Positions 21,423 through 29,704 of a stretch of 64,000 nucleotides of DNA are shown here, piece by piece (positions within the stretch are counted from its first letter, which is position 1; the number at the start of each line of letters is the position of its first letter). Location: the NCBI RefSeq assembly GCF_008761635.1, contig NZ_CP044344.1, positions 1,054,001 to 1,118,000 on the forward strand. The letters run 5' to 3'. The notes beneath the pieces were generated by a model. It was not told the origin of the DNA and did no database searches. It saw nothing but the letters and a program-made list of their open reading frames with translations. The translations under genes and the position numbers were made by a program. Source of the stretch: Nocardioides cynanchi. Its GTDB lineage: Bacteria > Actinomycetota > Actinomycetes > Propionibacteriales > Nocardioidaceae.

Positions 21423-22184
21423 TCAGAAGGGTGGCCACGGGATGGCGCGCCAGCCCTGGCCGGGCTCGGGAAGGGCCCCCACGCGGAGCAGCCGCTTCAG
21501 CCGCCGCCGGGTCGCCTCGACCTCGTGGTACGTGACCAGGTCGACCAGGCGCTCGCCGAGGTCGGCGTCCAGGCTGTCGGCCAGCAGCTCGAGAACGGCG
21601 CGGTCCTCGTCGCTCAGCAGCTCGCCGGCCCAGCCCCACAGCACGGTGCGGAGCTTGTGCTCGACGTGGAAGGTCAGGCCGTGGTCCACGCCGTACCGGT
21701 GGCCGCCCGGCATGGCGAGCACGTGCCCGCCCTTGCGGTCGGCGTTGTTGACGACGGCGTCGAACACCGCCATCCGGCGCAGCTCGGGGGTGTCCTCGTG
21801 GATCAGCGACACGACGTGGTCGCGGTCGTCGAGCCCGTCGAACACGTGCCGCCACCCGTCGGGCACGTCGTGGCCGGAGACGAGGGTGACCGCCTCCTGG
21901 ACGGGGTCCGGCTCCTGCCAGAGCTGGACCATGCCGGGCCCGTGCGGCCCCTCGCGCTGGAAGGTCAGGGGCACGATGTCCCAGCCCGTCGCCACCGAGA
22001 CGAGGTACGCCGCCTCCTCCCGCGCCGCGAGGGTGCCGTCGGGGAAGTCCCACAGCGGCCGCTCCCCCGCCACCGGCTTGTAGATCACCCGACGTCCGCC
22101 GATCTCGCCGACGAAGGTCGCGTTCGACGCCGGCATGACCCGGCCGTGCAAGGTGAGCTCGCCGGTCAGGAGGACGGGGTCCAT
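21423..22184 (-). CDS. SCO1664-family (PI3/PI4-kinase-like fold) protein
   Basis: The 253-aa protein begins [20 protein letters not shown] and has kinase-like segments: [12 protein letters not shown] (possible nucleotide-binding Lys), [17 protein letters not shown] (resembling the catalytic loop HxxxNxD region) and [10 protein letters not shown] (resembling a metal-binding Asp). These match the actinobacterial SCO1664 family, distantly related to phosphatidylinositol-kinase folds. The substrate is unknown. Its ATG overlaps the DUF3090 stop (ATGA), and the pair next to a histidine phosphatase is a conserved actinobacterial trio (Rv2133c-Rv2135c from memory). Confidence 0.85.
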   Translation of the reverse strand: MDPVLLTGELTLHGRVMPASNATFVGEIGGRRVIYKPVAGERPLWDFPDGTLAAREEAAYLVSVATGWDIVPLTFQREGPHGPGMVQLWQEPDPVQEAVTLVSGHDVPDGWRHVFDGLDDRDHVVSLIHEDTPELRRMAVFDAVVNNADRKGGHVLAMPGGHRYGVDHGLTFHVEHKLRTVLWGWAGELLSDEDRAVLELLADSLDADLGERLVDLVTYHEVEATRRRLKRLLRVGALPEPGQGWRAIPWPPF

Positions 22185-22741
22185 CAGGTGGGGTCGCGCC
22201 TGCGGAAGCCGTTCGCGCGGACGCACAGGTGACCTTCCGGGTCGATCGGGTTGCCGCAGAAGGGACAGTCGGGCCGACCGGCCTCCACGACCAGCGCGGA
22301 ACGGCGTACGAACGCACGGGCCGGGCCGGCCTCGAGCCGGACCAGGAAGACCTCCTCGGGCTCGGAGTCGTCCGGCTCGTCGTCGGCGGTGTCGGTGAGG
22401 GGGAACACCTCGATCACGACCCGCTGGATGGTCGGGTCCCAGGACAACGTCATCGTCCCGGCCCGGAACTGCTCCTCGATCGGCTGCTCCAGGGGCGCGG
22501 AGTCCTCCAGGCCCACGGGAGCGACGGCGGGGATCAGGACCTCGTTGTCGCCGCCGGCCATCACCTCGTCGAGGAGCTCGTCGACCCGCTCGGCCAGCAC
22601 GACGACCTGCTGCTTCTCCAGGGCGACGCTGACCAGACGCGGTCCGGAGCGCGCCTGGAGGAAGAACGTCCGCGCTCCGGGCTCGCCCACGGTCCCCGCG
22701 ACGAACCGCTCGGGTGGGTCGAACTCGTGGATCACCGGCAT
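22184..22741 (-). CDS. DUF3090-family protein with C-terminal zinc-ribbon-like segment
   Basis: At 185 aa it has the length and sequence of DUF3090 proteins (EFDPPERFVAGTVGEPG at the start). The C-terminus carries CPFCGNPIDPEGHLC, a Cys-x2-Cys plus later Cys that could bind zinc. Function is unknown. It is coupled by an ATGA overlap to the kinase-like gene that follows, which argues that the two products act together. Confidence 0.87.
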   Translation of the reverse strand: MPVIHEFDPPERFVAGTVGEPGARTFFLQARSGPRLVSVALEKQQVVVLAERVDELLDEVMAGGDNEVLIPAVAPVGLEDSAPLEQPIEEQFRAGTMTLSWDPTIQRVVIEVFPLTDTADDEPDDSEPEEVFLVRLEAGPARAFVRRSALVVEAGRPDCPFCGNPIDPEGHLCVRANGFRRRDPT

Positions 22742-22747
22742 GGCTCA

Positions 22748-22753
22748 ACCTTA
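22748..22753 (-). promoter_or_regulatory. -10 box of a leaderless promoter for the DUF3090 gene
   Basis: Minus-strand TAAGGT ends 6 bp before ATG 22741. Its first three bases are the TAA stop codon of the upstream phosphatase gene. Confidence 0.55.
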
Positions 22754-23467
22754 GGCAAGAGCCGAAGCAGGTCCGGCGCCGCCGCCCACCTCGGCGCCCT
22801 GGGCGGGCTTGCGCCGACCCTTCTTGCCGTGCGGAGCCAGCCACGACAGGTCTCCCTCGTGGGTGTTGCTGGCCAGGACGTAGGGGCGGGCGTCGGTGTA
22901 GCGGATCACCGAGATCGACGCCGGGTCGACCTGGATCCGCTGGAAGAGGTCGAGGTGCATGCCCAGGGCGTCGGCGAGCACCGACTTGATGACGTCACCG
23001 TGGCTCACCGCGAGCCACACCGCGCCGTCCCCGTGCTCCGCCGCCACGGCGGCGTCGCGACGGCGTACGGCGTCCACGGCGCGCGCCTGCATCTGGGTCA
23101 TCGACTCGCCGCCGGGGAAGGTGACCGCCGAGGGCTGGGCCTGGACGGTCCTCCAGAGCGCGAGCCGGGCCAGCTCCTTGAGCGGGCGGCCCTGCCACTC
23201 GCCGTAGTCACACTCCGTCAGGCCCTTGTCGGTGTGGACCCGGACGGCTCCGGTCTGCGCGGCCACGACCGGCCGCGCGGTCTCGCGACAGCGCTCCAGC
23301 GGGCTGCTGACCAGGTCGGCGAGCGGGACGGCGGCCAGCCGGGCGGCGGCCCGCTCGGCCTGGGCACGACCCAGGTCGTCGAGGTGGACCCCCTTGGTCC
23401 GCCCGGCCAGCGTGCCCGAGGCGTTCGCCGACGTACGCCCGTGCCGGAGCAGGATCAGGGTTGCCAT
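22751..23467 (-). CDS. Histidine phosphatase-family protein (MSMEG_4193 type)
   Basis: The phosphohistidine motif LLRHGRTSAN is at residues 5-14 and the second His motif is VSHGDVIKSVL. Other family features are SSPLERCRETARPV and ECDYGEWQGR. It is 238 aa and belongs to the phosphoglycerate-mutase-like group annotated in actinobacteria as MSMEG_4193-type phosphomutase; the natural substrate is not known. The C-terminal tail is basic and Gly-rich. It starts 33 bp from corA, each with its own leaderless -10 box. Confidence 0.9.
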   Translation of the reverse strand: MATLILLRHGRTSANASGTLAGRTKGVHLDDLGRAQAERAAARLAAVPLADLVSSPLERCRETARPVVAAQTGAVRVHTDKGLTECDYGEWQGRPLKELARLALWRTVQAQPSAVTFPGGESMTQMQARAVDAVRRRDAAVAAEHGDGAVWLAVSHGDVIKSVLADALGMHLDLFQRIQVDPASISVIRYTDARPYVLASNTHEGDLSWLAPHGKKGRRKPAQGAEVGGGAGPASALA

Positions 23468-23474
23468 GTCGCAG

Positions 23475-23493
23475 AGCCTAGAGGGACTAGCGT
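23475..23493. promoter_or_regulatory. Back-to-back leaderless promoters for the phosphatase gene and corA
   Basis: Minus-strand TAGGCT (23475-23480) is 7 bp before ATG 23467; plus-strand TAGCGT (23488-23493) is 7 bp before GTG 23501. Only 33 bp separate the two start codons, so each -35 region must lie inside the opposing gene's first codons. Confidence 0.55.
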
Positions 23494-23500
23494 GGTCGCC

Positions 23501-24481
23501 GTGATCGTCGACAGCGCCGTCTACCGCGCGGGCCAGCGGATCGTCGACGACATCCCGCCCAGTGAGCTCGGGCGCCTCCGCAAGCTGGCCTGCGAGCCCG
23601 GCGACTTCGTGTGGGTCGGCCTGCACGAGCCGAGCGAGGCCGAGCTGGCCACGGTCGAGGAGGAGTTCGGGCTGCACCCCCTCGCCGTCGAGGACGCGTT
23701 CAACGCCCACCAGCGACCCAAGCTCGAGCGCTACGAGGACACGCTCTTCCTGACCCTCAAGTCGCTCTGGTACGTCGACGCGGACGACGCCGTCGAGACC
23801 GGCGAGATCAACATGTTCGTCGGCAGCGACTTCATCATCACCGTGCGGCACGGGTCCGGGTCCGAGCTCCACACCGCCCGCCGCGACCTCGAGGCCCGGG
23901 CCAAGGTACTCACGCACGGGCCGTCCGCGGTGGTGTACGCCGTGTGCGACCGGGTCGTGGACGCCTACCTGTCGGTGGTGGCCTCGCTCGAGGAGGACGT
24001 CGACGAGGTGGAGACCTCGGTCTTCTCCACCGAGCGCACCAACGACTCGGCCCGGATCTACACGCTCAAGCGCGAGATCGCGGAGACCCGCCGCGCCGTA
24101 CTCCCCCTGCGCGAGCCGATGCGGCGCTTCGCCACCGGCGCCGTACCCGGAATCGCGGAGGAGTCGGCGCCGTTCTTCCGGGACGTCTCCGACCACCTGA
24201 CCAAGGTCGCCGAGACCGTCGACGGTCTCGACGCGCTGCTCTCGACCGCCTTCGACGCCCACCTCGCCCAGATCTCGGTGCAGCAGAACGAGGACATGCG
24301 CAAGATCTCCGCCGGCGTCGGCCTGGTCGCCGCGCCGACCCTGATCGCCGGGGTCTACGGCATGAACTTCACCCACATGCCGGAGCTCAGCTGGCTGCTG
24401 GGCTACCCGTTCGCGCTGGCCCTGATGTTCCTCACCTCGGGCGGTCTGTGGTTCTTCTTCAAGCGCTCCGGCTGGCTCTAG
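23501..24481 (+). CDS. corA: CorA-family magnesium/cobalt transporter
   Basis: A long cytoplasmic N-terminal domain is followed by two C-terminal membrane helices with the selectivity motif YGMNF between them (GVYGMNFTHMPELSW). The segment before the first helix, QISVQQNEDMRKISA, is the usual CorA stalk end. The protein is 326 aa and forms a pentameric divalent-cation channel. GTG 23501 fits the leaderless promoter and the family's usual N-terminus (IVDSAVYRAG); GTG 23492, seven bases after GAGG, is an alternative that adds three residues. Confidence 0.93.
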   Translation: MIVDSAVYRAGQRIVDDIPPSELGRLRKLACEPGDFVWVGLHEPSEAELATVEEEFGLHPLAVEDAFNAHQRPKLERYEDTLFLTLKSLWYVDADDAVETGEINMFVGSDFIITVRHGSGSELHTARRDLEARAKVLTHGPSAVVYAVCDRVVDAYLSVVASLEEDVDEVETSVFSTERTNDSARIYTLKREIAETRRAVLPLREPMRRFATGAVPGIAEESAPFFRDVSDHLTKVAETVDGLDALLSTAFDAHLAQISVQQNEDMRKISAGVGLVAAPTLIAGVYGMNFTHMPELSWLLGYPFALALMFLTSGGLWFFFKRSGWL

Positions 24482-24532
24482 GTCTCCCGACCACCCACTG
24501 CCCACCCCCACCGGAGGCGGGTCGTCGACCCG

Positions 24533-24593
24533 CCGATTGGTCCCAAACCGCAGGTTTTCGGCCCGGATTGTCGCCGTTTGGTCCCAAACCGCA
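24533..24593. repeat. R1 composite repeat, copy C (direct units)
   Basis: Units GCCGATTGGTCCCAAACCGC and GCCGTTTGGTCCCAAACCGC stand in the same orientation around TTTTCGGCCCGGA. It has the same layout as copy A read on the opposite strand. It lies between convergent corA and uppP. Confidence 0.85.
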
Positions 24594-24627
24594 GAGAAAA
24601 TGTCGACCGCCGCGGCCTCCTGGAGGG

Positions 24628-25455
24628 TCAGGTGGCGGAGATGACGTTGCCGGCCAGGAGCGCGAGGAGTACGACGCCCAGGGTGACCCGGTAGGGCACG
24701 AACCAGGTGATCGGGTGGTGGGCGACGAAGCGCAGCAGCCAGGCCACCGTGGCGTAGGCGACCACGAAGGCGACGACCGTGCCGACGACGGTCTCCCCGA
24801 CGCTGATCGAGCCGCCGAGCGCGTCCTTGAGCTCGAAGAGGCCCGCCGCCAGCAGCGCCGGGATGGACAGGAAGAACGACAGCCGGGTCGCGGTCACGCG
24901 GTCCAGGCCGCGGAACAGACCGGCCGAGATCGTCGCCCCGGAGCGGGAGACTCCGGGCACCAGGGACACGCACTGGACGATCCCGACCACCAGAGCATCG
25001 GTCAGGTTGAGCTGCCTCTCTCCGCGCTCCTGGCGAGCCGAGCGTTCGGCCGCCCACATCACCGCCGACCAGGCGATCAGGGCCACGGCCACCACCCAGA
25101 GGCTGCGCAGGTCGTTCTTGATCACGTCCTTGAGGAGGAGCCCGACGATGCCGACCGGGATCGTGCCGAGGATGACGTACCACCCCATCCGGAAGTCCCG
25201 GTGCCCGCGCCACTCGGGCTTGACCAGGCCCAGGCCCCAGGCCTTCACGATCTGCGCGATGTCGCGGACGAAGTAGAGGATCACCGCCGCGATCGCGCCC
25301 ATCTGGATCACCGCGGTGAAGCCGGTGACGTCGGGGTCGTCGACGGTGAGCCCGAGCATCTTCTCGGCAATGGTCAGGTGCCCGGTGCTGGAGACGGGCA
25401 GGAACTCGGTGAGCCCCTCCACGATCCCGAGGATGACGGCGTCGAGGTAGTTCAT
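24628..25455 (-). CDS. uppP: Undecaprenyl-diphosphatase
   Basis: The BacA/UppP signatures EGLTEFLPVSSTGH (near residue 13) and PGVSRSGATIS are both present in a 275-aa polytopic membrane protein. It dephosphorylates undecaprenyl pyrophosphate to recycle the lipid carrier for peptidoglycan and confers bacitracin tolerance. The frame is open upstream, but ATG 25455 begins the family's standard N-terminus (MNYLDAVILGIVEG). There is no strong ribosome site in front of it. Confidence 0.95.
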   Translation of the reverse strand: MNYLDAVILGIVEGLTEFLPVSSTGHLTIAEKMLGLTVDDPDVTGFTAVIQMGAIAAVILYFVRDIAQIVKAWGLGLVKPEWRGHRDFRMGWYVILGTIPVGIVGLLLKDVIKNDLRSLWVVAVALIAWSAVMWAAERSARQERGERQLNLTDALVVGIVQCVSLVPGVSRSGATISAGLFRGLDRVTATRLSFFLSIPALLAAGLFELKDALGGSISVGETVVGTVVAFVVAYATVAWLLRFVAHHPITWFVPYRVTLGVVLLALLAGNVISAT

Positions 25456-25551
25456 GGCCAGCTTTCGACTTCGGGGACGGCGGGTCGGCCCCCAGGCTAG
25501 GGCCCTGCCCGCCTCCGCGAGCCGCAGGCTCCCCGGCGACCCGGGACCGGC

Positions 25552-25557
25552 TAGTTT
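25552..25557 (+). promoter_or_regulatory. -10 box of a leaderless promoter for the aldo/keto reductase gene
   Basis: TAGTTT is followed by 6 bp and ATG 25564. Confidence 0.6.
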
Positions 25558-25563
25558 GTCGCC

Positions 25564-26511
25564 ATGGAACAGCGGGTGGTCGGAGCCACGGGCCTCTCGG
25601 TCTCGCGGCTCGGGCTGGGCACCATGACCTGGGGTCGGGACACCGACGAGCACGAGGCCCGCGACCAGCTGATCGCCTTCGCCGAGGCGGGCGGCACGCT
25701 GATCGACACCGCCGCCGGCTACGGCGACGGAGCCTCCGAGGAGCTCGTCGGCCGGCTGATCCGCGACGTGGTCTCGCGCGACGAGGTGGTGCTCGCGACC
25801 AAGGCCGGCATCTCCCGGCGCAGCGGGCGCCGCGAGACCTACGCCTCACGCGGGCGCCTGCTCAGCGAGCTCGACGCGTCCCTGCGCCGGCTCGGGGTCG
25901 ACCACGTCGACCTCTGGCAGGTGCACACGTGGGTCGACGGTGTCCCCGTCGAGGAGACGCTGACCGCGCTCGACCTGGCGGTCACCTCCGGCAGGGCGTC
26001 GTACGTCGGGATCTCCAACTACACCGGATGGCAGACCGCCCAGGCCGCGACCTGGCAACGGGCGGTGCCGAGCCGCACGGTCCTCGCGTCGACCCAGATG
26101 GAGTACTCCCTGCTCAACCGGCGGATCGAGCTGGACGTCGTGCCGGCCGCCCAGGCGCTCGGGCTGGGGATCCTGCCGTGGTCGCCGCTGGGTGGCGGGG
26201 TGCTGACCGGCAAGTACCGCAGCGGTACGCCGTCGGACTCCCGGGGCGCGTCGCCCTTCTTCGCCGGCTTCATCGACCCCTACCTCGACGACCGCTCCAG
26301 CCGGGTCGTCGAGGGCGTGGCCAAGGCCGCCGAGGGGCTCGGGTGGTCGATGACCGAGGTGGCGCTCGCCTGGGTGCGTGACCGGCCGGGCGTCACCGCC
26401 CCGATCCTCGGCGCCCGCACCGCCAAGCAGCTGATCGACTCGCTCGGCGTCGAGGAGCTGACCCTGCCGCCGGAGATCGTCGCCGCACTCGACGACGTCT
26501 CGGAGGACTGA
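25564..26511 (+). CDS. Aldo/keto reductase
   Basis: A 315-aa NADPH-dependent TIM-barrel oxidoreductase. The catalytic tetrad is visible as IDTAAGYG (Asp and Tyr), LATKAG (Lys) and DLWQVHTW (His). The cofactor end has PILGARTAKQL. It falls in the broad YajO/YhdN-like group; the substrate is unknown. It is followed after 3 bases by the DUF5703 gene, so the two are probably co-transcribed. Confidence 0.92.
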   Translation: MEQRVVGATGLSVSRLGLGTMTWGRDTDEHEARDQLIAFAEAGGTLIDTAAGYGDGASEELVGRLIRDVVSRDEVVLATKAGISRRSGRRETYASRGRLLSELDASLRRLGVDHVDLWQVHTWVDGVPVEETLTALDLAVTSGRASYVGISNYTGWQTAQAATWQRAVPSRTVLASTQMEYSLLNRRIELDVVPAAQALGLGILPWSPLGGGVLTGKYRSGTPSDSRGASPFFAGFIDPYLDDRSSRVVEGVAKAAEGLGWSMTEVALAWVRDRPGVTAPILGARTAKQLIDSLGVEELTLPPEIVAALDDVSED

Positions 26512-26514
26512 CCG

Positions 26515-26736
26515 GTGCCCGACACCCTCCGCCGCCCGTCCACCCGCGGGGTGGAGTGGGAGTTCGAGAAGCTGACGATCGCGCGAGACTTCTCGCGCAA
26601 CGTGGTGACCCGGATGCTGGTCGAGCGCGCCGAGCACGGCGGCTGGGAGCTCGACCGGGTCAGGATCTCTGCGGACGGCACCCGCCGCGTCGTCCTGCGC
26701 CGCAAGATCATCCGGATGCGGCCCACGCTGTACTGA
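26515..26736 (+). CDS. DUF5703-family small protein
   Basis: A 73-aa basic protein starting at GTG 26515. The sequence EWEFEKLTIARDFSRNVV followed by GGWELDRVRI and RRVVLRRKIIRM is the actinobacterial DUF5703 pattern. No known function. Conserved location next to uppP and the M20 peptidase suggests an old operon unit. It ends 2 bases from the convergent peptidase gene. Confidence 0.82.
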   Translation: MPDTLRRPSTRGVEWEFEKLTIARDFSRNVVTRMLVERAEHGGWELDRVRISADGTRRVVLRRKIIRMRPTLY

Positions 26737-26738
26737 CC

Positions 26739-28097
26739 TCAGACCTGCTCGAGGAACCTGTCGAAGACCCGTGCCCCGAACTCCAGCGCGTCCACCGGCA
26801 CCCGTTCGTCGACGCCGTGGAAGAGCGCGGTGAAGTCGAGGTCCGCCGGAAGCCGCAGCGGCGCGAAGCCGTAGCTGCGCATCCCGAGCTTGGTGAAGTG
26901 CTTGGCGTCCGTCCCGCCACTCATGAGGTACGGCGCCACCCGGGCGCCGGGATCCTCGGCCAGGAGGCTGCGGGTCATCGCCGCAACGAGGTCTCCGTCG
27001 TACGGCGTCTCCCAGGGCTGCTGGTGGGAGAGGAACGTCCGCTCGATCCCGGCGCCGCACAGCTCCGCGATCGTGTCGAAGAACTCGTCCTCGTAGCCCG
27101 GCAGGAAGCGGCCGTCGACGTGGGCGGTCGCCTCGGTCGGGATCACGTTCACCTTGTAGCCGGCCTGGGTCATGGTCGGGTTCGCGGTGTTGCGGATCAC
27201 CGCCCCCATCATCCGGGCGGCGGGGCCGAACTCCTCCACCAGCTGCTCGGCGTTGTCGGGTGTCGCCTCGGTGCCGACCAGCTCGGCCACCGACGCGAGC
27301 AGCGTCTCCATCGTCGGGGTCAGCCGGACCGGCCACTCGTGGGTCCCGATCCGGGCGACCGCGGCAGCCAGCCGGGTCACCGCGTTGTCGTCGTTGATCA
27401 TCGAGCCGTGGCCCGCCCGCCCGCGGGCGGTCAGCCTCATCCAGGCCATCCCCTTCTCCGCGGCCTCGATCAGGTACAGACGCCGTCCGCGGATCGTGGT
27501 GCTGAAGCCACCCACCTCGCCGACCGCTTCGGTGCAGTGCTCGAGCCGGTCGGCGTGGTCCTCCACCAGCACCTGTGCTCCGTGGTGACCACCGGCCTCC
27601 TCGTCGGCGGTGAAGCACAGGACGATCGGCCGGTCGGGCACGCACCCGGCCCGGGCCCGGGCGCGGACGACGGAGAGCAGAATCGCGTCGAAGTCCTTCA
27701 TGTCGACCGCGCCGCGCCCCCAGACGCACCCGTCCTGGATCTCGCCCGCGAACGGGTCCACCTGCCAGTCCCGCGGCTCGGCCGGGACGACGTCGAGGTG
27801 GCCGTGCAGCAGCAGGCCTCCGCGCTCCTGGCCCGCCCCGGGCGCCGAGCCACCCCACTGCGCTACCACCGACGTACGACCGCTGTCGCGCTCGAACAGC
27901 TCACTCGAGATGCCCACCTCGTCGAGCAGCGCGGCGACGTGCTCGGCCGCCTTGCGCTCCCCCGGCCCCGTCTCGTCTCCGTAGTTGCTGGTGTCGATCC
28001 GGATCAGGTCGCGACAGAGGTCGACGACCTCGGCGGCAGGGTCGTACGAGGGGTCGTACGACGACCCGCCCGGCTGATCGGTCTGGTCCTGGGACAT
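26739..28097 (-). CDS. M20/M25/M40-family zinc metallopeptidase
   Basis: A 452-aa cytoplasmic dinuclear zinc hydrolase. The metal motifs are LLHGHLDVVP, GRGAVDMKD and the catalytic TADEEAGG. The dimerisation domain sits between about residues 210 and 330. It is in the dipeptidase/carboxypeptidase/ArgE group; the homologue in M. tuberculosis is, from memory, Rv2141c. Substrate not predictable. The ATG is 6 bp behind CAGGAT, a weaker leaderless-type -10 box. Confidence 0.93.
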   Translation of the reverse strand: MSQDQTDQPGGSSYDPSYDPAAEVVDLCRDLIRIDTSNYGDETGPGERKAAEHVAALLDEVGISSELFERDSGRTSVVAQWGGSAPGAGQERGGLLLHGHLDVVPAEPRDWQVDPFAGEIQDGCVWGRGAVDMKDFDAILLSVVRARARAGCVPDRPIVLCFTADEEAGGHHGAQVLVEDHADRLEHCTEAVGEVGGFSTTIRGRRLYLIEAAEKGMAWMRLTARGRAGHGSMINDDNAVTRLAAAVARIGTHEWPVRLTPTMETLLASVAELVGTEATPDNAEQLVEEFGPAARMMGAVIRNTANPTMTQAGYKVNVIPTEATAHVDGRFLPGYEDEFFDTIAELCGAGIERTFLSHQQPWETPYDGDLVAAMTRSLLAEDPGARVAPYLMSGGTDAKHFTKLGMRSYGFAPLRLPADLDFTALFHGVDERVPVDALEFGARVFDRFLEQV

Positions 28098-28176
28098 GCG
28101 ACCATCCTGTCACCGCGCCGCCCGGTTCCCGATGTGAGGATCGGCCGCGCCGGTTGCTAGAGTTCCCTCCGCACTC

Positions 28177-28262
28177 GTCCGGGTGGCGGAATTGGCAGAC
28201 GCGCTAGCTTGAGGTGCTAGTGCCCGTATTAGGGCGTGGGGGTTCAAGTCCCCCCTCGGACA
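28177..28262 (+). tRNA. tRNA-Leu (anticodon GAG)
   Basis: The acceptor stem is GTCCGGG/CTCGGAC with discriminator A at 28262. The D arm contains GGCGGAATTGGCAGACGC. The anticodon stem CTAGC/GCTAG encloses loop TTGAGGT, anticodon GAG at 28211-28213. There is a long class II variable arm (TGCCCGTATTAGGGC), and the T arm is GGGGGTTCAAGTCCCCC. The 3' CCA is not encoded. A -10-like TAGAGT lies at 28158-28163. It reads CUC and CUU codons. Confidence 0.96.
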
Positions 28263-28300
28263 CAGAATCAGGGCGATCGCCGGGGACGGCCCGCTCGACC

Positions 28301-28315
28301 GGCCACGTCGTGGCC
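28301..28315. terminator. Short palindrome between tRNA-Leu and the ANTAR gene
   Basis: GGCCACG-T-CGTGGCC is a perfect dyad with one central base, in the 63-bp space between the convergent tRNA and GAF-ANTAR genes. A terminator role is likely from position only. Confidence 0.35.
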
Positions 28316-28325
28316 GACCCGGCCG

Positions 28326-29024
28326 TCACAGGTCCGACGCCTCGCCGGGGAGCAGCCGGGTGTCGACGATCAGTTGGGCCACGTCACGCAGCTTCGTGTT
28401 GGCGTTCTGCGAGTAGCGGCGCAGCACCTCGAAGGCCCGAGCGTCGTCGAGGTCGTAGCGCTCCATGAGGATGCCCTGAGCCTGGCCGATCAGCTTGCGC
28501 GCGTCGATCGCCTGCCGGAGGTTGGCAGACTCTTGGACGCGGGACAGGGCCAGTGCGGCATGACGGGCCAGGACGTGCGCGACTTGCAGGTCCTCGGCCG
28601 AGAAGCGGTCGGGCCGGTGGTCGTAGAGGTTGAGGCTGCCCAGGGTGCGCTGGCCGGTGTAGAGCCGCACCCCGATCATGCTGCGGAGCCCGCACTCCTC
28701 CGCGGCCGCGGCCCAGCCGGGCCAGCGACGCTCTCGGCGGGTGTCGTGCACCACCACGCTGGTGTGGTCGGGCGCGATCGAGAGGTCGGGGCCGTCCCCC
28801 AGCACCATCTCCCGGGCGTGCAGCGCGTCGACCCCCAGGTCGGTGCTGGCCACGCTCTCGATCCGACCCTTGGCGTGCACGAACACGACCCCTGCCTGGC
28901 TGCAGCCGACCGCCGAGCGCGCGAAGTCGAGCACCAGCTCGACCGTCTCGACGACCGACTCCTCCTCGTGGATGGCCAAGGCCATCTCGGCCAGGCTGGT
29001 GCGCGGATCCTCGGACCCGGTCAC
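28326..29024 (-). CDS. GAF-ANTAR RNA-binding antitermination-type regulator
   Basis: The 232-aa protein has a GAF sensor domain (about residues 15-160; SMIGVRLYTGQRTLGSLNLY) and a C-terminal three-helix ANTAR domain (IDARKLIGQAQGILMERYDL, then AFEVLRRYSQNANTKLRD). ANTAR domains bind paired hairpins in nascent mRNA and prevent termination. Its ATG overlaps the stop of the receiver-domain gene upstream by 4 bases, so the two are probably a sensory pair. Confidence 0.92.
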   Translation of the reverse strand: MTGSEDPRTSLAEMALAIHEEESVVETVELVLDFARSAVGCSQAGVVFVHAKGRIESVASTDLGVDALHAREMVLGDGPDLSIAPDHTSVVVHDTRRERRWPGWAAAAEECGLRSMIGVRLYTGQRTLGSLNLYDHRPDRFSAEDLQVAHVLARHAALALSRVQESANLRQAIDARKLIGQAQGILMERYDLDDARAFEVLRRYSQNANTKLRDVAQLIVDTRLLPGEASDL

Positions 29025-29458
29025 GGGCGGTCCGCCCCCGGACGCACGAGGCGGGTGGCGTCGCCCGGGCGACAGCGGGTGAGGAGCTCCGCGACGGCGG
29101 CCACCAGCTCGTCGCCCTGGATGCTCTTCAGCACCACCCGGGCCACACCGGCCTCCTGCGCCTCGCTCTCCTCCTCCGGGCTGGTCGTGCCGGTGTGGAG
29201 CACCAGGGCCGTCGTCGGGACGGCGGCCGACACCGCGCGGCAGAGGTCGACGCCACGTCCGTCGGGGAGCCGGCTGTCCACCACCGCCAGGTCCGGTCGG
29301 TGCGTGAGGATCGAGGTGACTCCGTCTCTGAAGGTGGCCGATGCCGAGCAGACCTCGACGCCCATGGCCTCCAGCCGCTCCGCGATCCAGCCACGCACCA
29401 GCTCGTGCTCGTCGACGACGCAGGCCCGAGGACGGACTGGCTGGGCGGGCGACGGCAC
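29021..29458 (-). CDS. Stand-alone response-regulator receiver domain
   Basis: A 145-aa protein consisting of one CheY-like domain: acidic pocket in ACVVDEHELVRG, phospho-acceptor Asp in LAVVDSRLPDGRG, conserved Thr in VLHTGT and Lys in VVLKSIQG. There is no output domain. The frame is open further upstream, but GTG 29458 begins the domain and has a TACCTT -10 box 7 bp upstream. It is coupled to the GAF-ANTAR gene, which may supply the output. Confidence 0.85.
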   Translation of the reverse strand: MPSPAQPVRPRACVVDEHELVRGWIAERLEAMGVEVCSASATFRDGVTSILTHRPDLAVVDSRLPDGRGVDLCRAVSAAVPTTALVLHTGTTSPEEESEAQEAGVARVVLKSIQGDELVAAVAELLTRCRPGDATRLVRPGADRP

Positions 29459-29465
29459 GTGGGGC

Positions 29466-29471
29466 AAGGTA
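29466..29471 (-). promoter_or_regulatory. -10 box of a leaderless promoter for the receiver/ANTAR operon
   Basis: Minus-strand TACCTT ends 7 bp before GTG 29458. The rest of the 246-bp divergent gap to 29704 holds only a small hairpin (AGGGG/CCCCT near 29495-29512) that I can recognise. Confidence 0.45.
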
Positions 29472-29704
29472 GGAGTGCCGGCGAAGCGTGCACAGGGGCT
29501 TAGGTCCCCTCCCCTCGAGCCGCCGCCGCCCGCGGTCCTTACACCCTGCGCGGGGCGCCTACCTCCCCACCGTCGGAGATTTTGCTCACCACGGGCCCCA
29601 CCGGTCCCATCCATCTCACAACGTGACCCGTCGCATTGTCTTCCCTGCCCGCTGGCGTCACTCTGGCCCTGGGGGAATCTTTCGCCGGGGGGTGCGAAGA
29701 AATA

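Noticed and set aside
23468..25849. Upstream extension of the histidine phosphatase frame over corA and uppP
   Set aside because: It reads antisense to corA and in another frame over uppP. The RHG motif is at the N-terminus of the 23467 start.
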